NCBI RefSeq assembly: GCF_902809845.1
Contig: NZ_CADDWI010000013.1
Location: 1,024,114-1,088,113, forward strand
Direction: 5' to 3'
Origin: Chelativorans sp. Marseille-P2723
GTDB taxonomy: Bacteria > Pseudomonadota > Alphaproteobacteria > Rhizobiales > Rhizobiaceae
Length of the DNA stretch: 64,000 bases
The notes beneath the pieces were generated by a model. The model did no database searches, was not told the DNA's origin, and worked only from the letters and a program-made list of their open reading frames with translations. Made by a program: the position numbers and the translations under genes. Numbering within the stretch: the stretch's first letter is position 1; every line of letters starts with the position of its first letter. Below are positions 35,191 through 44,792 of this stretch, one piece after another.

Positions 35191-38100
35191 ATGAGCCATT
35201 TCCTCGACCGGCTGACATTTTTCCGGAGGGACCGGGAAACCTTCGCGGACGGCCACGGCATCACGACAAGAGAAAGCCGCAAGTGGGAAGACGCTTATCG
35301 AAAGCGTTGGGCATCCGACAAGATCGTCCGCTCCACTCACGGCGTGAACTGCACCGGATCGTGCTCGTGGAAGATCTATGTCAAGGGCGGGATCGTCACC
35401 TGGGAGACGCAGCAGACCGACTATCCAAGAACACGGCCCGACCTGCCAAACCACGAGCCTCGGGGCTGCCCGAGGGGAGCAAGCTACTCCTGGTATTTGT
35501 ATTCCGGCACCCGCATCAAATATCCTCTGGTACGCGCACGTCTGATCAGGCATTGGCGTGAAGCCAGGAAGACCATGAGTCCGGTCGCTGCATGGCGGGC
35601 AATCGTCCAGGACAAGAAAAAGCGCCGCGACTGGGTTTCCAGGCGGGGCCGGGGCGGCTTCGTCCGCGCCGGCTGGGACGAGATCATGGAACTGATTGCC
35701 GCGGCCAACGCCTATACGATCCGTGAATACGGGCCGGACCGGGTCGCCGGCTTCTCACCCATTCCGGCCATGTCCATGATCTCCTATGCAGCCGGCTCGC
35801 GATATTTGTCGCTGCTTGGGGGCACGGTTCTTTCCTTTTACGACTGGTATTGCGATTTGCCGCCATCCTCGCCCCAGGTCTGGGGTGAGCAGACCGACGT
35901 ACCCGAGAGCGCCGACTGGTACAATGCGGGTTTCCTCCTTGTCTGGGGCTCGAATGTGCCGATGACACGGGCGCCCGATGCCCATTTCTACGCGGAGGTG
36001 CGCTATCGGGGCGCCAAGAGCGTCGTCATCGCTCCCGACTATAACGAGGCGGCAAAGTTCTCCGATATGTGGCTGCATCCGAAACAGGGCACGGATGCAG
36101 CGCTTGCATTGGCGCTCGGCCATGTCGTTTTGCGTGAATTCTACCTCGACAGGCAGACGGAATATTTCCTGGACTATACGCGGCGGTTCTCCGACTTTCC
36201 TCTTCTTGTCACGCTGAGCGAGCGCGACGGGCATATCGTTCCCGACCGTATGCTGCGGGCGGCAGACCTCGCTGACAACCTTGGCGAAACCAATAATCCG
36301 GACTGGAAGACGGTCGGTATCGATGAATCGACCAACGAACTGGTGGCTCCCCAAGGCGCAAGCGGCTTCCGCTGGGGCGACCAGGGCAAGTGGAATCTTG
36401 AGGAAAAGGATGGCAAGGGGCGCGACATCCGGCTGCGCATGAGTCTGGCCGACGCGCATGACGAGATTGCTCCCGTCGCTTTCCCGTATTTTGGCGGCAG
36501 TGCGGCGCATGACTGGGTGGCGACCGGACATGAAAACATCCTGGTGCGCAATGTCCCTGTGCGCCTCATTGAACGTGCCGATGGAGGCAGGGTCCGTGTT
36601 GCGACCGTGTTCGACCTGTACTGCGCCAGTTACGGTCTCGACCGCGGTTTCGGGGGCGACAATGTAGCCAAGAGCTTCGACGAAGATATCCCCTTCACCC
36701 CCGCCTGGGCGGAGAAAGTGACGGGTGTTCCGCGACAGGCCATCATCCAGGTAGCGCGCGAGTTCGCGGCCAATGCGGAGATTACCGAGGGCCGCTCCAT
36801 GGTGATCCTCGGGGCGGGGCTCAATCACTGGTATCACATGGACATGAGCTATCGCGGCATCATTCAGCTTCTGGTGATGTGCGGCTGCATAGGAAAGTCC
36901 GGAGGCGGATGGGCGCATTATGTGGGCCAGGAAAAGCTCCGCCCGCAAACCGGCTGGCTGCCGCTCGCTTTTGCGCTCGACTGGAGCCGCCCGCCCCGGC
37001 AGATGAACGGTACCAGCTTCTTCTACGCCCATAGCGACCAGTGGCGCTACGAGACCATGAAAGTCTCCGAACTCCTGTCGCCGCTGGCGCCGGAGGGTGA
37101 CTGGTCGGGCGCGATGATCGATTACAACATCCGAGCCGAGCGGATGGGATGGCTGCCGTCCGCGCCGCAGTTGGAGACGAATCCGCTTGAGCTTGGGCGC
37201 AGCATTGCCGCTTCCGGCCGCGCACCTGGCGAAGTGGTGGCGGAAGGGCTCCAGTCAGGCGAGATCAAGTTTGCGAATACGGACCCGGATAATCCGCGCA
37301 ACTGGCCGCGAAACATGTTCTTCTGGCGGTCCAACGTGCTGGGCGCCAGTGGCAAGGGCCACGAATATTTCCTGAAGCATTTCGTCGGCTCCTTGCACGG
37401 TGTGGTAGGGACCGACGACCGCGAAGAAATCCAGCGGCCCAAGGAGGTCATCTGGCGGGAGGAAGCGCCTGTCGGAAAGCTCGACCTGATGGTCACCATC
37501 GATTTCCGGATGTCCACCACCAGCGTCTATTCGGATGTCGTCCTGCCGACCGCGACCTGGTATGAAAAGCATGATCTGAACACCACCGACATGCACCCCT
37601 TCATCCATCCACTGACGGCGGCGGTGGACCCCTCATGGGAAACGCGTAGCGACTGGGCAATCTTTCGCGGCCTGGCACAGAAATTCTCCGAGGTCGCGCC
37701 CGAAGTGCTCGGGATCGAGAAGGACGTGGTGCTGTCGCCCATCCAGCACGACACGCCGGGAGAACTTGCTCAACCCTATGAACCGAAGGACTGGAAACGC
37801 GGTGAATGCGATCCTGTCCCCGGCAAGACGATGCCGAACGTGCATCTGGTCGAGCGCAACTACCCGGAGACTTTCGCCCGCTTTACCTCTTTTGGTCCCG
37901 ACCTCGAGAACTATGGAAACGGCTCGAAGGGCCTGACATGGAAGGCGGACCGCGAAATCGAGCTTCTGGGAAAACTGAACGGAATTGTCCGCGAGGGTCC
38001 GGCCGCAGGCCGGCCGAAGGTGGATGCCGACATCGATGCCTGCGAGACGATCCTGATGCTTGCGCCAGAGACGAACGGCGAGGTAGCCATCAAGGCATGG

Positions 38101-38976
38101 GAGGTCCTCTCGAAAGCAACCGGACGCCCGCATGTGCATCTTGCGGAGGGGAAGGAAGAAGAGAAGATCCGCTTTCGCGACATTGTCAGCCAGCCGCGCA
38201 AGATCATTTCCTCGCCGACATGGTCAGGCATCGAGAGCGAAAGCGTCTGCTACAATGCCGGCTATACCAATGTCCATGAGCTGATCCCCTGGCGGACCCT
38301 TTCCGGTCGCCAGCAGCTTTACCAGGACCATCATTGGATGCGCGCCTTCGGCGAGGCGTTCGTGACCTGGAAGCCGCCGATCGACACGCGCAGCGTGGCC
38401 CGCGCTCTGGGCAAGCTGCCGAACGGCAACCGCGAGATTCTGCTGAACTTCCTGACCCCGCACCAGAAATGGGGAATCCATTCCACCTATACCGAAAACC
38501 TCATCATGCTCAGCCTCAATCGTGGCGGGCCGGCGGTTTGGATCAGCGAGAAGGACGCGGCGGAGGCCGGAATCGTCGACAATGACTGGATCGAGGCGTT
38601 CAACGTCAACGGGGCGCTGACCGCCCGGGCCATTGTAAGTCAGCGTATCATGCCCGGCTCCTGCATCATGTATCACGCTCAGGAAAAGGTGGTTAACACC
38701 GTCGGCTCGGAGATCACCGGCCAGCGCGGAGGCATTCACAACTCGGTCACGCGCATAAACATGAAGCCGACGCATATGATCGGCGGCTATGCGCAGCTCG
38801 CCTACGGCTTCAATTACTACGGGACGGTCGGCGCCAATCGCGACGAGATCGTGATTGTGCGCAAGATGAGCGAGGTGAACTGGTTCGATAAGGTCGTCGA
38901 GGACGAGGCGAATGTGGAGGGGGGCACCGCCGATTGGGGGACCGGAAACAAGCAGCGCAGGGAGACCGCGGAATGA
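35191..38976 (+). CDS. narG: Respiratory nitrate reductase alpha subunit (NarG)
   Basis: Molybdenum bis-MGD catalytic subunit (1261 aa) reducing nitrate to nitrite at the cytoplasmic side of the membrane. The N-terminal iron-sulfur motif THGVNCTGSCSWKIYVKGG, with the His and Cys ligands of FS0, lies near residues 49-67, followed by QQTDYPRTRPDLPNHEPRGC. The protein lacks a twin-arginine leader, as usual for NarG. Length fits the family. ATG 35191 has a strong ribosome site; the in-frame extension to 35101 crosses the promoter. It overlaps narH by 4 bp. Confidence 0.96.
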   Translation: MSHFLDRLTFFRRDRETFADGHGITTRESRKWEDAYRKRWASDKIVRSTHGVNCTGSCSWKIYVKGGIVTWETQQTDYPRTRPDLPNHEPRGCPRGASYSWYLYSGTRIKYPLVRARLIRHWREARKTMSPVAAWRAIVQDKKKRRDWVSRRGRGGFVRAGWDEIMELIAAANAYTIREYGPDRVAGFSPIPAMSMISYAAGSRYLSLLGGTVLSFYDWYCDLPPSSPQVWGEQTDVPESADWYNAGFLLVWGSNVPMTRAPDAHFYAEVRYRGAKSVVIAPDYNEAAKFSDMWLHPKQGTDAALALALGHVVLREFYLDRQTEYFLDYTRRFSDFPLLVTLSERDGHIVPDRMLRAADLADNLGETNNPDWKTVGIDESTNELVAPQGASGFRWGDQGKWNLEEKDGKGRDIRLRMSLADAHDEIAPVAFPYFGGSAAHDWVATGHENILVRNVPVRLIERADGGRVRVATVFDLYCASYGLDRGFGGDNVAKSFDEDIPFTPAWAEKVTGVPRQAIIQVAREFAANAEITEGRSMVILGAGLNHWYHMDMSYRGIIQLLVMCGCIGKSGGGWAHYVGQEKLRPQTGWLPLAFALDWSRPPRQMNGTSFFYAHSDQWRYETMKVSELLSPLAPEGDWSGAMIDYNIRAERMGWLPSAPQLETNPLELGRSIAASGRAPGEVVAEGLQSGEIKFANTDPDNPRNWPRNMFFWRSNVLGASGKGHEYFLKHFVGSLHGVVGTDDREEIQRPKEVIWREEAPVGKLDLMVTIDFRMSTTSVYSDVVLPTATWYEKHDLNTTDMHPFIHPLTAAVDPSWETRSDWAIFRGLAQKFSEVAPEVLGIEKDVVLSPIQHDTPGELAQPYEPKDWKRGECDPVPGKTMPNVHLVERNYPETFARFTSFGPDLENYGNGSKGLTWKADREIELLGKLNGIVREGPAAGRPKVDADIDACETILMLAPETNGEVAIKAWEVLSKATGRPHVHLAEGKEEEKIRFRDIVSQPRKIISSPTWSGIESESVCYNAGYTNVHELIPWRTLSGRQQLYQDHHWMRAFGEAFVTWKPPIDTRSVARALGKLPNGNREILLNFLTPHQKWGIHSTYTENLIMLSLNRGGPAVWISEKDAAEAGIVDNDWIEAFNVNGALTARAIVSQRIMPGSCIMYHAQEKVVNTVGSEITGQRGGIHNSVTRINMKPTHMIGGYAQLAYGFNYYGTVGANRDEIVIVRKMSEVNWFDKVVEDEANVEGGTADWGTGNKQRRETAE

Positions 38977-40499
38977 GAATCCGAGCGCAGATCTCGATGG
39001 TATTGAATCTCGATAAGTGCATCGGCTGTCACACCTGTTCCATCACCTGCAAGAATGTGTGGACCAACCGGGAAGGTGTGGAATATGTCTGGTTCAACAA
39101 TGTCGAGACCAAGCCAGGTATCGGCTATCCCAAGGACTGGGAGAACCAGAAGCGCTGGCACGGCGGCTGGGTCCGCACCAAGCGCGGTAAGCTCGTTCCC
39201 CGGCAGGGATCGAAATGGCGCATTCTATCGAAGATCTTCGCCAATCCGCACCTTCCCGAAATCGACGATTTCTACGAACCCTACACCTACGAATATGAGT
39301 GGCTTCAAAAGGCGCCGGAACTGCAGGCGCAGCCGTCAGCCAAGCCCCGCTCGCTCCTGACCGGCGCCGTCATCAACAAGATCGAATGGTCCGGCAATTG
39401 GGAGGACATGCTGGGCGGCGAGTTCGAGAAGCGCAGCCATGACTACAATTTCGAAGGCGTCGAGAAGGAAATTTACGGCGAGTTCGAAAAGACCTTCATG
39501 ATGTATCTGCCGAGGCTGTGCGAACACTGCCTCAACCCCTCCTGCCTCGCCTCGTGTCCGTCGGGGGCGATCTACAAGCGCGAGGAGGACGGAATCGTCC
39601 TAATCGATCAGGAGAAGTGCCGCGGATGGCGCATGTGCGTCTCCGGCTGCCCCTACAAGAAGATCTATTACAACTGGTCCACGGGCAAATCGGAAAAATG
39701 CATCTTCTGCTATCCGCGTATCGAGACGGGCCAGCCGACCGTTTGCTCAGAAACCTGCGTCGGACGCATCCGCTATCTTGGCGTGGTGCTCTATGACGCC
39801 GACAAGATCGAGGCCGCCGCCTCTGTCGCGAACGAAAAGGACCTTTATCCGGCGCAACTCGACGTCTTCCTGGATCCGCACGATCCGCAGATACAGGCAG
39901 AAGCCCGGGCACAGGGCATTCCCGACCACTGGATCGAGGCGGCAATCCGTTCACCGATCTATAAGATGGCCGTGCAATGGAAAGTCGCCTTCCCGCTTCA
40001 TCCCGAATACCGCACGCTGCCAATGGTCTGGTATGTGCCGCCGCTCTCGCCGATCCAGTCGGCCCATGAGGCCGGGAAGATCAGCGCTAAAGATGGGATG
40101 CCGGATGTGCGCAGCCTTCGCATTCCTCTGCGTTACCTCGCTAATCTTTTGACCGCCGGCGACGAGGCACCCGTGGCGACGGCGCTGGAACGCATGCTGG
40201 CCATGCGCGCCTACATGCGCGCCAAGAGCGTTGAAGGCCGGATCGATCCATCTATTCCCGAGCGGGTGGGCCTCACACAGGCGACCATCGAGGAAATGTA
40301 CAGGATCATGGCCCTGGCCAATTACGAGGACCGGTATGTGATCCCGACAACACATCGGGAGAGGGACGAGGATGCCTATGTTCTGCGCGGCTCGGCGGGG
40401 TTCGGTTTCCAGGAGAGCACGAATGGCGCGACCAGGCTGAACCTTTTCGGAGGCGCGAAGCGGACGCCTCGCAAGCCCTATATGGACATCCCGACATGA
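38973..40499 (+). CDS. narH: Respiratory nitrate reductase beta subunit (NarH)
   Basis: Iron-sulfur electron-transfer subunit (508 aa). Four cysteine clusters are visible: CIGCHTCSITC near residue 16, CEHCLNPSCLASCP near 184, CRGWRMCVSGCPYKK near 217 (Trp in place of one Cys, as expected for the 3Fe-4S cluster) and CIFCYPR...CSETCVGRIRYLG near 245. It links NarI to NarG. The start is the ATG overlapping the narG stop. Confidence 0.95.
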   Translation: MRIRAQISMVLNLDKCIGCHTCSITCKNVWTNREGVEYVWFNNVETKPGIGYPKDWENQKRWHGGWVRTKRGKLVPRQGSKWRILSKIFANPHLPEIDDFYEPYTYEYEWLQKAPELQAQPSAKPRSLLTGAVINKIEWSGNWEDMLGGEFEKRSHDYNFEGVEKEIYGEFEKTFMMYLPRLCEHCLNPSCLASCPSGAIYKREEDGIVLIDQEKCRGWRMCVSGCPYKKIYYNWSTGKSEKCIFCYPRIETGQPTVCSETCVGRIRYLGVVLYDADKIEAAASVANEKDLYPAQLDVFLDPHDPQIQAEARAQGIPDHWIEAAIRSPIYKMAVQWKVAFPLHPEYRTLPMVWYVPPLSPIQSAHEAGKISAKDGMPDVRSLRIPLRYLANLLTAGDEAPVATALERMLAMRAYMRAKSVEGRIDPSIPERVGLTQATIEEMYRIMALANYEDRYVIPTTHRERDEDAYVLRGSAGFGFQESTNGATRLNLFGGAKRTPRKPYMDIPT

Positions 40500-41197
40500 G
40501 ACTGACGATACGCGCCCAGGCTGCCCTGCTCGGCTACCCCTCAGCCGAATTGCAGGCGCATATCGGCGAAATCCGCGATGCGCTCCAGTCTGAGAAGGCT
40601 TTGCCGCGAGGGCCGCTGCGCCGTCTGGAAGCTTTGCTTTCACGCCTGGAGACCCAGGATCTTCTCGACGCACAGGCCGACTATAGCGAGCTTTTCGACC
40701 GTTCGCGCGCCCTCTCGCTCCATCTTTTCGAGCACGTTCACGGGGACAGCCGGGAGCGCGGACAAGCGATGATCGATCTCGGCCAGCAATATGTCGACCG
40801 GGGCTATCTGCTGGAGAGCAACGAATTACCGGACTTCGTACCCGTTTTTCTGGAATTTGTCTCCTGTCTTCCGCCCGCGGAAGCGCGGGTGATGCTGGGC
40901 GAGCCCGCCCATATCTTCGCCGCTCTTGAGCAGCGGCTGCGCGAGCGAGGATCGGACTACTCCGCAGTTTTCGGCGCGCTCGTCGAACTTGCAGGCGTGC
41001 GGCCGGATTCTGTCGCGCTGGAGGAATTGCAGAAGAACGCGCCCTCGGACGACCCGGCGAAGATCGACGAGGAGTGGGAAGAAAAGCCGGTGACGTTTAC
41101 CGAACCGCACGAAATGGGCGGCCCTACCGGAATCGTCGCCAAGATACGCGCGGCAAGAAAAGCGATGGGGGGCGCGCGAACGGGGCTCAAGGGTTGA
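40496..41197 (+). CDS. narJ: Nitrate reductase assembly chaperone NarJ
   Basis: A 233-aa TorD/NarJ-family chaperone needed to insert the molybdenum cofactor into NarG. Family features include LGYPSAELQAHIGEI near the start, YSELFDRSRALSLHLFEHVHGDSRERGQAMIDL near residue 62, and ELPDFVPVFLEFVSCLP near 110. It overlaps narH by 4 bp and lies 10 bp before narI. Confidence 0.93.
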   Translation: MRLTIRAQAALLGYPSAELQAHIGEIRDALQSEKALPRGPLRRLEALLSRLETQDLLDAQADYSELFDRSRALSLHLFEHVHGDSRERGQAMIDLGQQYVDRGYLLESNELPDFVPVFLEFVSCLPPAEARVMLGEPAHIFAALEQRLRERGSDYSAVFGALVELAGVRPDSVALEELQKNAPSDDPAKIDEEWEEKPVTFTEPHEMGGPTGIVAKIRAARKAMGGARTGLKG

Positions 41198-41207
41198 GGA
41201 GAGCAAG

Positions 41208-41990
41208 ATGAACGACTTTCTCAATCAGTTGGCGTTCGGCTGGTATCCATATCTGGCGCTGACGGTTCTTTTCGTCGGTTCGATCCTGCGCTTCGATGCT
41301 TCCCAATATAGCTGGCGAGCCCAGTCGAGCCAGTTCCTGCGCCGCAGGCAGATGATGATCGGTTCGAACCTTTTCCACCTTGGCGTGCTGGTGCTCTTCG
41401 TCGGCCACCTCTTCGGTCTACTGACTCCCATCGGAGTTCTCGACACGTTGGGCATAAGCCACGGTTTCAAACAGCTTCTGGCCCTCGTCGTCGGCGGGCT
41501 TGCAGGCATCTGCGCGCTTGCCGGAGCGACAATCCTGCTCCATCGCCGGCTTTTCGATCCGCGCGTCCGGCAAACCTCCTCCTTTGGGGATATTGCCGTG
41601 CTCGTGCTCATCTGGCTGCAGCTCGTGCTTGGTGTCGGCACGATCTACTGGACCATGCAGCACATGGATGGCAGCGCGATGGTGCAGTTCATGGGCTGGG
41701 CGAGCGGCATCCTGACGCTCAATCCGGAAGCCCCGGACCTGATCGCCGACGTGGCGCTGGTCTACAAGCTGCACATCATTCTTGGACTGACGCTGTTCCT
41801 GATTACGCCGTTCACACGGCTGGTGCACATCTGGAGCGCACCCATCTGGTACCTGTTCCGTCCAGGCTATCAGATCGTGCGCTCGCGCGGACCGATCAGG
41901 CAGGGGGTGGCCGAGCCCGGGGTGTTGGGCGGATATGGAGGCCAGATAATCGCACGGCAGCAATCGGAAAGTGGGGAGAGCGGAGCATGA
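41208..41990 (+). CDS. narI: Respiratory nitrate reductase gamma subunit (NarI)
   Basis: Membrane b-type cytochrome (260 aa, five helices) that oxidises quinol and anchors NarGH. Haem-ligand histidines are in NLFHLGVLVLFVGHLFG near residues 52-66 and in KLHIILGLTLFLITPFTRLVHIWSAP near 188-206. The C-terminal tail of about 35 residues (RSRGPIRQGVAEPGVLGGYGGQ...) is longer than in E. coli. It overlaps the parvulin-like gene by 4 bp. Confidence 0.93.
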   Translation: MNDFLNQLAFGWYPYLALTVLFVGSILRFDASQYSWRAQSSQFLRRRQMMIGSNLFHLGVLVLFVGHLFGLLTPIGVLDTLGISHGFKQLLALVVGGLAGICALAGATILLHRRLFDPRVRQTSSFGDIAVLVLIWLQLVLGVGTIYWTMQHMDGSAMVQFMGWASGILTLNPEAPDLIADVALVYKLHIILGLTLFLITPFTRLVHIWSAPIWYLFRPGYQIVRSRGPIRQGVAEPGVLGGYGGQIIARQQSESGESGA

Positions 41991-42907
41991 GCAACATCAC
42001 GCCTGGCCGAGACCCCAATAGGGCAAAACGGCCTCAGCCCGTCATGATGAGCGCGTGCCAAAGCGGTGGCTGCGGCGGTGGCGCACTGGCGCGGCGCGCG
42101 CCTCCGCCAAGCTTTTCGCAGGTCCGGGTGAACGGTACCGAGATCACGCCCGAGGCGATTGCACGCGAAATCCAGCACCACCCCGCGCCGGAACCGGAGA
42201 CTGCCTGGAAGGAGGCTGCGCGCGCCCTCGCGATACGCGAACTGCTCCTGCAGGAAGCGCGCCGCTGCGAAATCGAAGCCGAGCCGCAGGCGGACGAGGC
42301 CGGCCGGATCGAAACGGATGATGACGCGGTCATCACTGCTTTGCTTGAGGAAAAGATCGCCGCGGCCGTTCCCAGCGATGAGGAATGCCGCCGCTTCTAT
42401 GACGTGCAACCGGAGCGGTTCCGCACGCCGGATCTCTTCGAGGCAGCGCATATCCTCATAGAGCCCGAAGGGGAAAAGGAGGGCGCATGGGCCGAGGCTG
42501 AAGCGCAGGCGCGCGCTATCATTGCCGAGATCGGCGACGATGCGGCAGCTTTCGCAGAGGTCGCAAGGCAGATGTCGGCATGCCCGTCGGCGCATCAGGA
42601 CGGGTCTCTGGGCCAGGTTCGGCGCGGTGATCTGCTGCCCGAAGTGCAGGATGCGATCGAGGCGCTGAGGGAGGAGAGGACAGGCCGCGAGCCGGTGCGC
42701 TCGCGCTATGGCTGGCATGTACTACGCCTGGCGCGGAAGATCGAGGGACGACAGCTTCCCTACGACTTGGTGAAGGGAAAGATCGCAGAGATGCTCGAGG
42801 CCCGTAGCTGGTCAGTGAGTGCCGCGCGCTACGTTGCGCAGCTTGCCGCAGGCGCGGAGATCGAAGGGATTGTCATCGAAGCCGCAGTGGAGCCGGGGGC
42901 AGCCTGA
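41987..42907 (+). CDS. Parvulin-like peptidyl-prolyl isomerase (NifM-like) of the nar operon
   Basis: A 306-aa protein with a C-terminal parvulin domain (TPDLFEAAHILIEPEG..., AFAEVARQMSACPSAHQDGSLGQVRRGDLLPEVQDAIEAL, SRYGWHVLRLARK) and an N-terminal helical region. It has no signal peptide, so it acts in the cytoplasm, like NifM. The start has an unusual CQSGGCGGGA motif near residue 24. Parvulin-type genes follow narGHJI in a number of proteobacteria and probably help fold or mature the reductase. Confidence 0.85.
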   Translation: MSNITPGRDPNRAKRPQPVMMSACQSGGCGGGALARRAPPPSFSQVRVNGTEITPEAIAREIQHHPAPEPETAWKEAARALAIRELLLQEARRCEIEAEPQADEAGRIETDDDAVITALLEEKIAAAVPSDEECRRFYDVQPERFRTPDLFEAAHILIEPEGEKEGAWAEAEAQARAIIAEIGDDAAAFAEVARQMSACPSAHQDGSLGQVRRGDLLPEVQDAIEALREERTGREPVRSRYGWHVLRLARKIEGRQLPYDLVKGKIAEMLEARSWSVSAARYVAQLAAGAEIEGIVIEAAVEPGAA

Positions 42908-43224
42908 TGGCGATGCTTGGCGACATCCTGGCCGAAGCCCGACGCTCCTCGGATGAATTCGAGAGCTGGCTGGGCGAATGCATGCCTGACCTACTGGCGC
43001 GGATCGGCAAAGCCGCTGAGCGGTCGGGCGAAAGTGCAGCCGAATATGTACGTGGCGCTTTGGCGGATTTTTCGCAGTTCGCATCAGAGGAAGAATGGGC
43101 CGGCCTGACTTCGCGGATGCGTGACAGCGCTGATCCAGGCACGGCATGCCTTTTGACGATGGTGCGGTGGCGTCTGGCGACCGAATCTGCTGGTGGAGGA
43201 GCGGAGCATGATCGACGAACCTGA
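42907..43224 (+). CDS. Hypothetical protein downstream of the nar genes
   Basis: A 105-aa soluble, helical protein (MAMLGDILAEARRSSDEFESWLGECMPDLLARIGKAAERS...). It starts at the base where the parvulin gene ends and overlaps the next gene by 17 bp, so it belongs to the same transcript. I do not recognise a family. Tight coupling suggests a nitrate-respiration accessory role. Confidence 0.65.
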   Translation: MAMLGDILAEARRSSDEFESWLGECMPDLLARIGKAAERSGESAAEYVRGALADFSQFASEEEWAGLTSRMRDSADPGTACLLTMVRWRLATESAGGGAEHDRRT

Positions 43225-43420
43225 TGGGGGCAAGCGCGACAGAGGGCTGAACCCGGCGCTTAAAAGCCGCCGCGAGACCAGCCACAACACATCGGAGTCA
43301 AGCCAGGCGCCTTTCGCGACGGCCTCGGTCCAGCGCGAAGAGGGACGCGCCTGGCCCATGATCTGGCTTGTCATTGCGATCATCGGCCTCCTGATCCTGC
43401 TCTATTTGGCCTTCGGCTGA
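43208..43420 (+). CDS. Small membrane-anchored hypothetical protein
   Basis: A 70-aa protein with a hydrophilic N-terminal half and one C-terminal membrane helix (MIWLVIAIIGLLILLYLAFG), so it is probably tail-anchored with most of the chain in the cytoplasm. ATG 43208 has GGAGGAGCGGAG upstream. Function unknown; a nar accessory by position. Confidence 0.65.
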   Translation: MIDEPDGGKRDRGLNPALKSRRETSHNTSESSQAPFATASVQREEGRAWPMIWLVIAIIGLLILLYLAFG

Positions 43421-43477
43421 GAAGAGCCATCATTGCGGGCTTCGGCCGAAACCGCCTGCGATCTGCGCGAGGGGAGC

Positions 43478-44713
43478 ATGTCGAATACTCGAAGCATCGT
43501 CGTCTTGCTGGTCACCACATGGGCATTCATTGTCTGCTTTGCGGTGTGGATGATGTTCGGCGTGACGGGCATCCCAATTCGGGACGAGCTGGGCCTGGAT
43601 GCGTTTCAGTTCGGCCTTCTGACGGCTACCCCGGTATTGACCGGGTCTCTGTTCCGCCTGCCTTTCGGAATATGGACCGACCGACTCGGGGGGCGGATCG
43701 TCATGTTTGTCTTGCTTCTGGCGTGCGCGATCCCGCTCTGGCTGTCCTCTTACGCGACTGCATTGTGGCAGTTTCTTCTGCTAGGCCTCGCGCTTGGGCT
43801 GGTCGGGGCTTCATTTTCAGTCGGCACGCCCTATGTCGCGCGCTTCTTCCCAAAGGAGCGGCGCGGTTTTGCTATGGGCGTATTCGGAGCCGGGACGGTC
43901 GGCGCCGCCCTTAACATGTTCGTCGCTCCGGCCTTAATAAACGCCTATGGCTGGCAGGCCGTCCCGCGTGTTTATGCCGTTACTCTCGTCATCACCGCGG
44001 TGCTCTTCTGGCTTCTGTCAGCGCCCGATCCGGGTGCAGGACGCACAGCGACCGTTTCCGTCCGCCAGCAACTTGCGGTTCTCAAGGACCCGCGTGTGTG
44101 GAAATATTGCCAGTACTATTCAATCCTGTTTGGCGGCTTCACGGCGCTGTCGGTCTGGATGCCCAGTTATTTCCGCAGCGAGTACGGTTTCTCGATTACG
44201 CAGGCTGCGCTGTTAGCAAGCTTTTTTTCGCTTCCGGGCGGCGCCTTCCGGGCGCTGGGCGGCTGGTTGGCCGACCGTTTCGGCGCGCACTCAGTGACCT
44301 GGTGGGTACTTTGGGTTGCCTGGGTCTGCCTGTTCCTGTTGTCCTATCCGAAGCATGAACTGATCATTCACACTGTCGATGGCGAGTCGCTACACTTTTC
44401 CATTGCGCTGCCTTTCTGGTTCTTTGCGGGGCTTCTTGCCATACTGGGCATCGCCTTTGCCTTCGGCATGGCATCGACTTTCAAATATGTTGGCGATGAA
44501 TTTCCCGAATCCATCGGCACCATCTCCGGTATTGTCGGACTGGTTGGCGGCCTTGGCGGCTTTCTGCTGCCGATCATGTTTGGCGCGATGCTGGAGTTCT
44601 TCCGCTTCAACTCAAGCATCTTCATGCTGCTTTACGGAATCGTCGCCGTGTCGCTGGTACTCAATTATGTCACGGAAGTTCGTAAGCTGCCGGTGATGGG
44701 TGAACGGACGTAG
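43478..44713 (+). CDS. narK: Nitrate/nitrite transporter NarK
   Basis: Major facilitator transporter (411 aa, 12 helices). NarK-family features include FGVTGIPIRDELGLDAFQFGLLTATPVLTGSLFRLPFGIWTDRLGGR near residue 30 and two glycine-rich nitrate-signature helices (GAGTVGAALN and GIVGLVGGLGGFLLP). It moves nitrate inward and/or exchanges nitrite for nitrate. It is single-domain, not a NarK1-NarK2 fusion. The start is ATG 43478 with GGGGAG; the upstream in-frame codons are excluded. It ends the rightward nar operon. Confidence 0.92.
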   Translation: MSNTRSIVVLLVTTWAFIVCFAVWMMFGVTGIPIRDELGLDAFQFGLLTATPVLTGSLFRLPFGIWTDRLGGRIVMFVLLLACAIPLWLSSYATALWQFLLLGLALGLVGASFSVGTPYVARFFPKERRGFAMGVFGAGTVGAALNMFVAPALINAYGWQAVPRVYAVTLVITAVLFWLLSAPDPGAGRTATVSVRQQLAVLKDPRVWKYCQYYSILFGGFTALSVWMPSYFRSEYGFSITQAALLASFFSLPGGAFRALGGWLADRFGAHSVTWWVLWVAWVCLFLLSYPKHELIIHTVDGESLHFSIALPFWFFAGLLAILGIAFAFGMASTFKYVGDEFPESIGTISGIVGLVGGLGGFLLPIMFGAMLEFFRFNSSIFMLLYGIVAVSLVLNYVTEVRKLPVMGERT

Positions 44714-44727
44714 TCGCGCGTGAATGG

Positions 44728-44754
44728 GCGATGGCAGCAATTTGTTGCTATCGC
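44728..44754. terminator. Hairpin between convergent narK and M20 genes
   Basis: GCGAT...AGCAA and TTGCT...ATCGC form a stem with a 3-base bulge and a TTTG loop. A second 16-bp palindrome, CGGTGCGGCCGCACCG, follows at 44776-44791. Neither has a T-run. Confidence 0.5.
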
Positions 44755-44792
44755 GCAGTCAACTCATCGTCCGTTCGGTGCGGCCGCACCGC

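Noticed and set aside
35755-37032. Leftward frame of 425 codons
   Set aside because: Antisense shadow of narG.
21861-44713. tRNA-Gly as attachment site of a denitrification island
   Set aside because: No integrase and no repeated copy of the tRNA 3' end are seen, and the GC content of the block matches the rest of the window.
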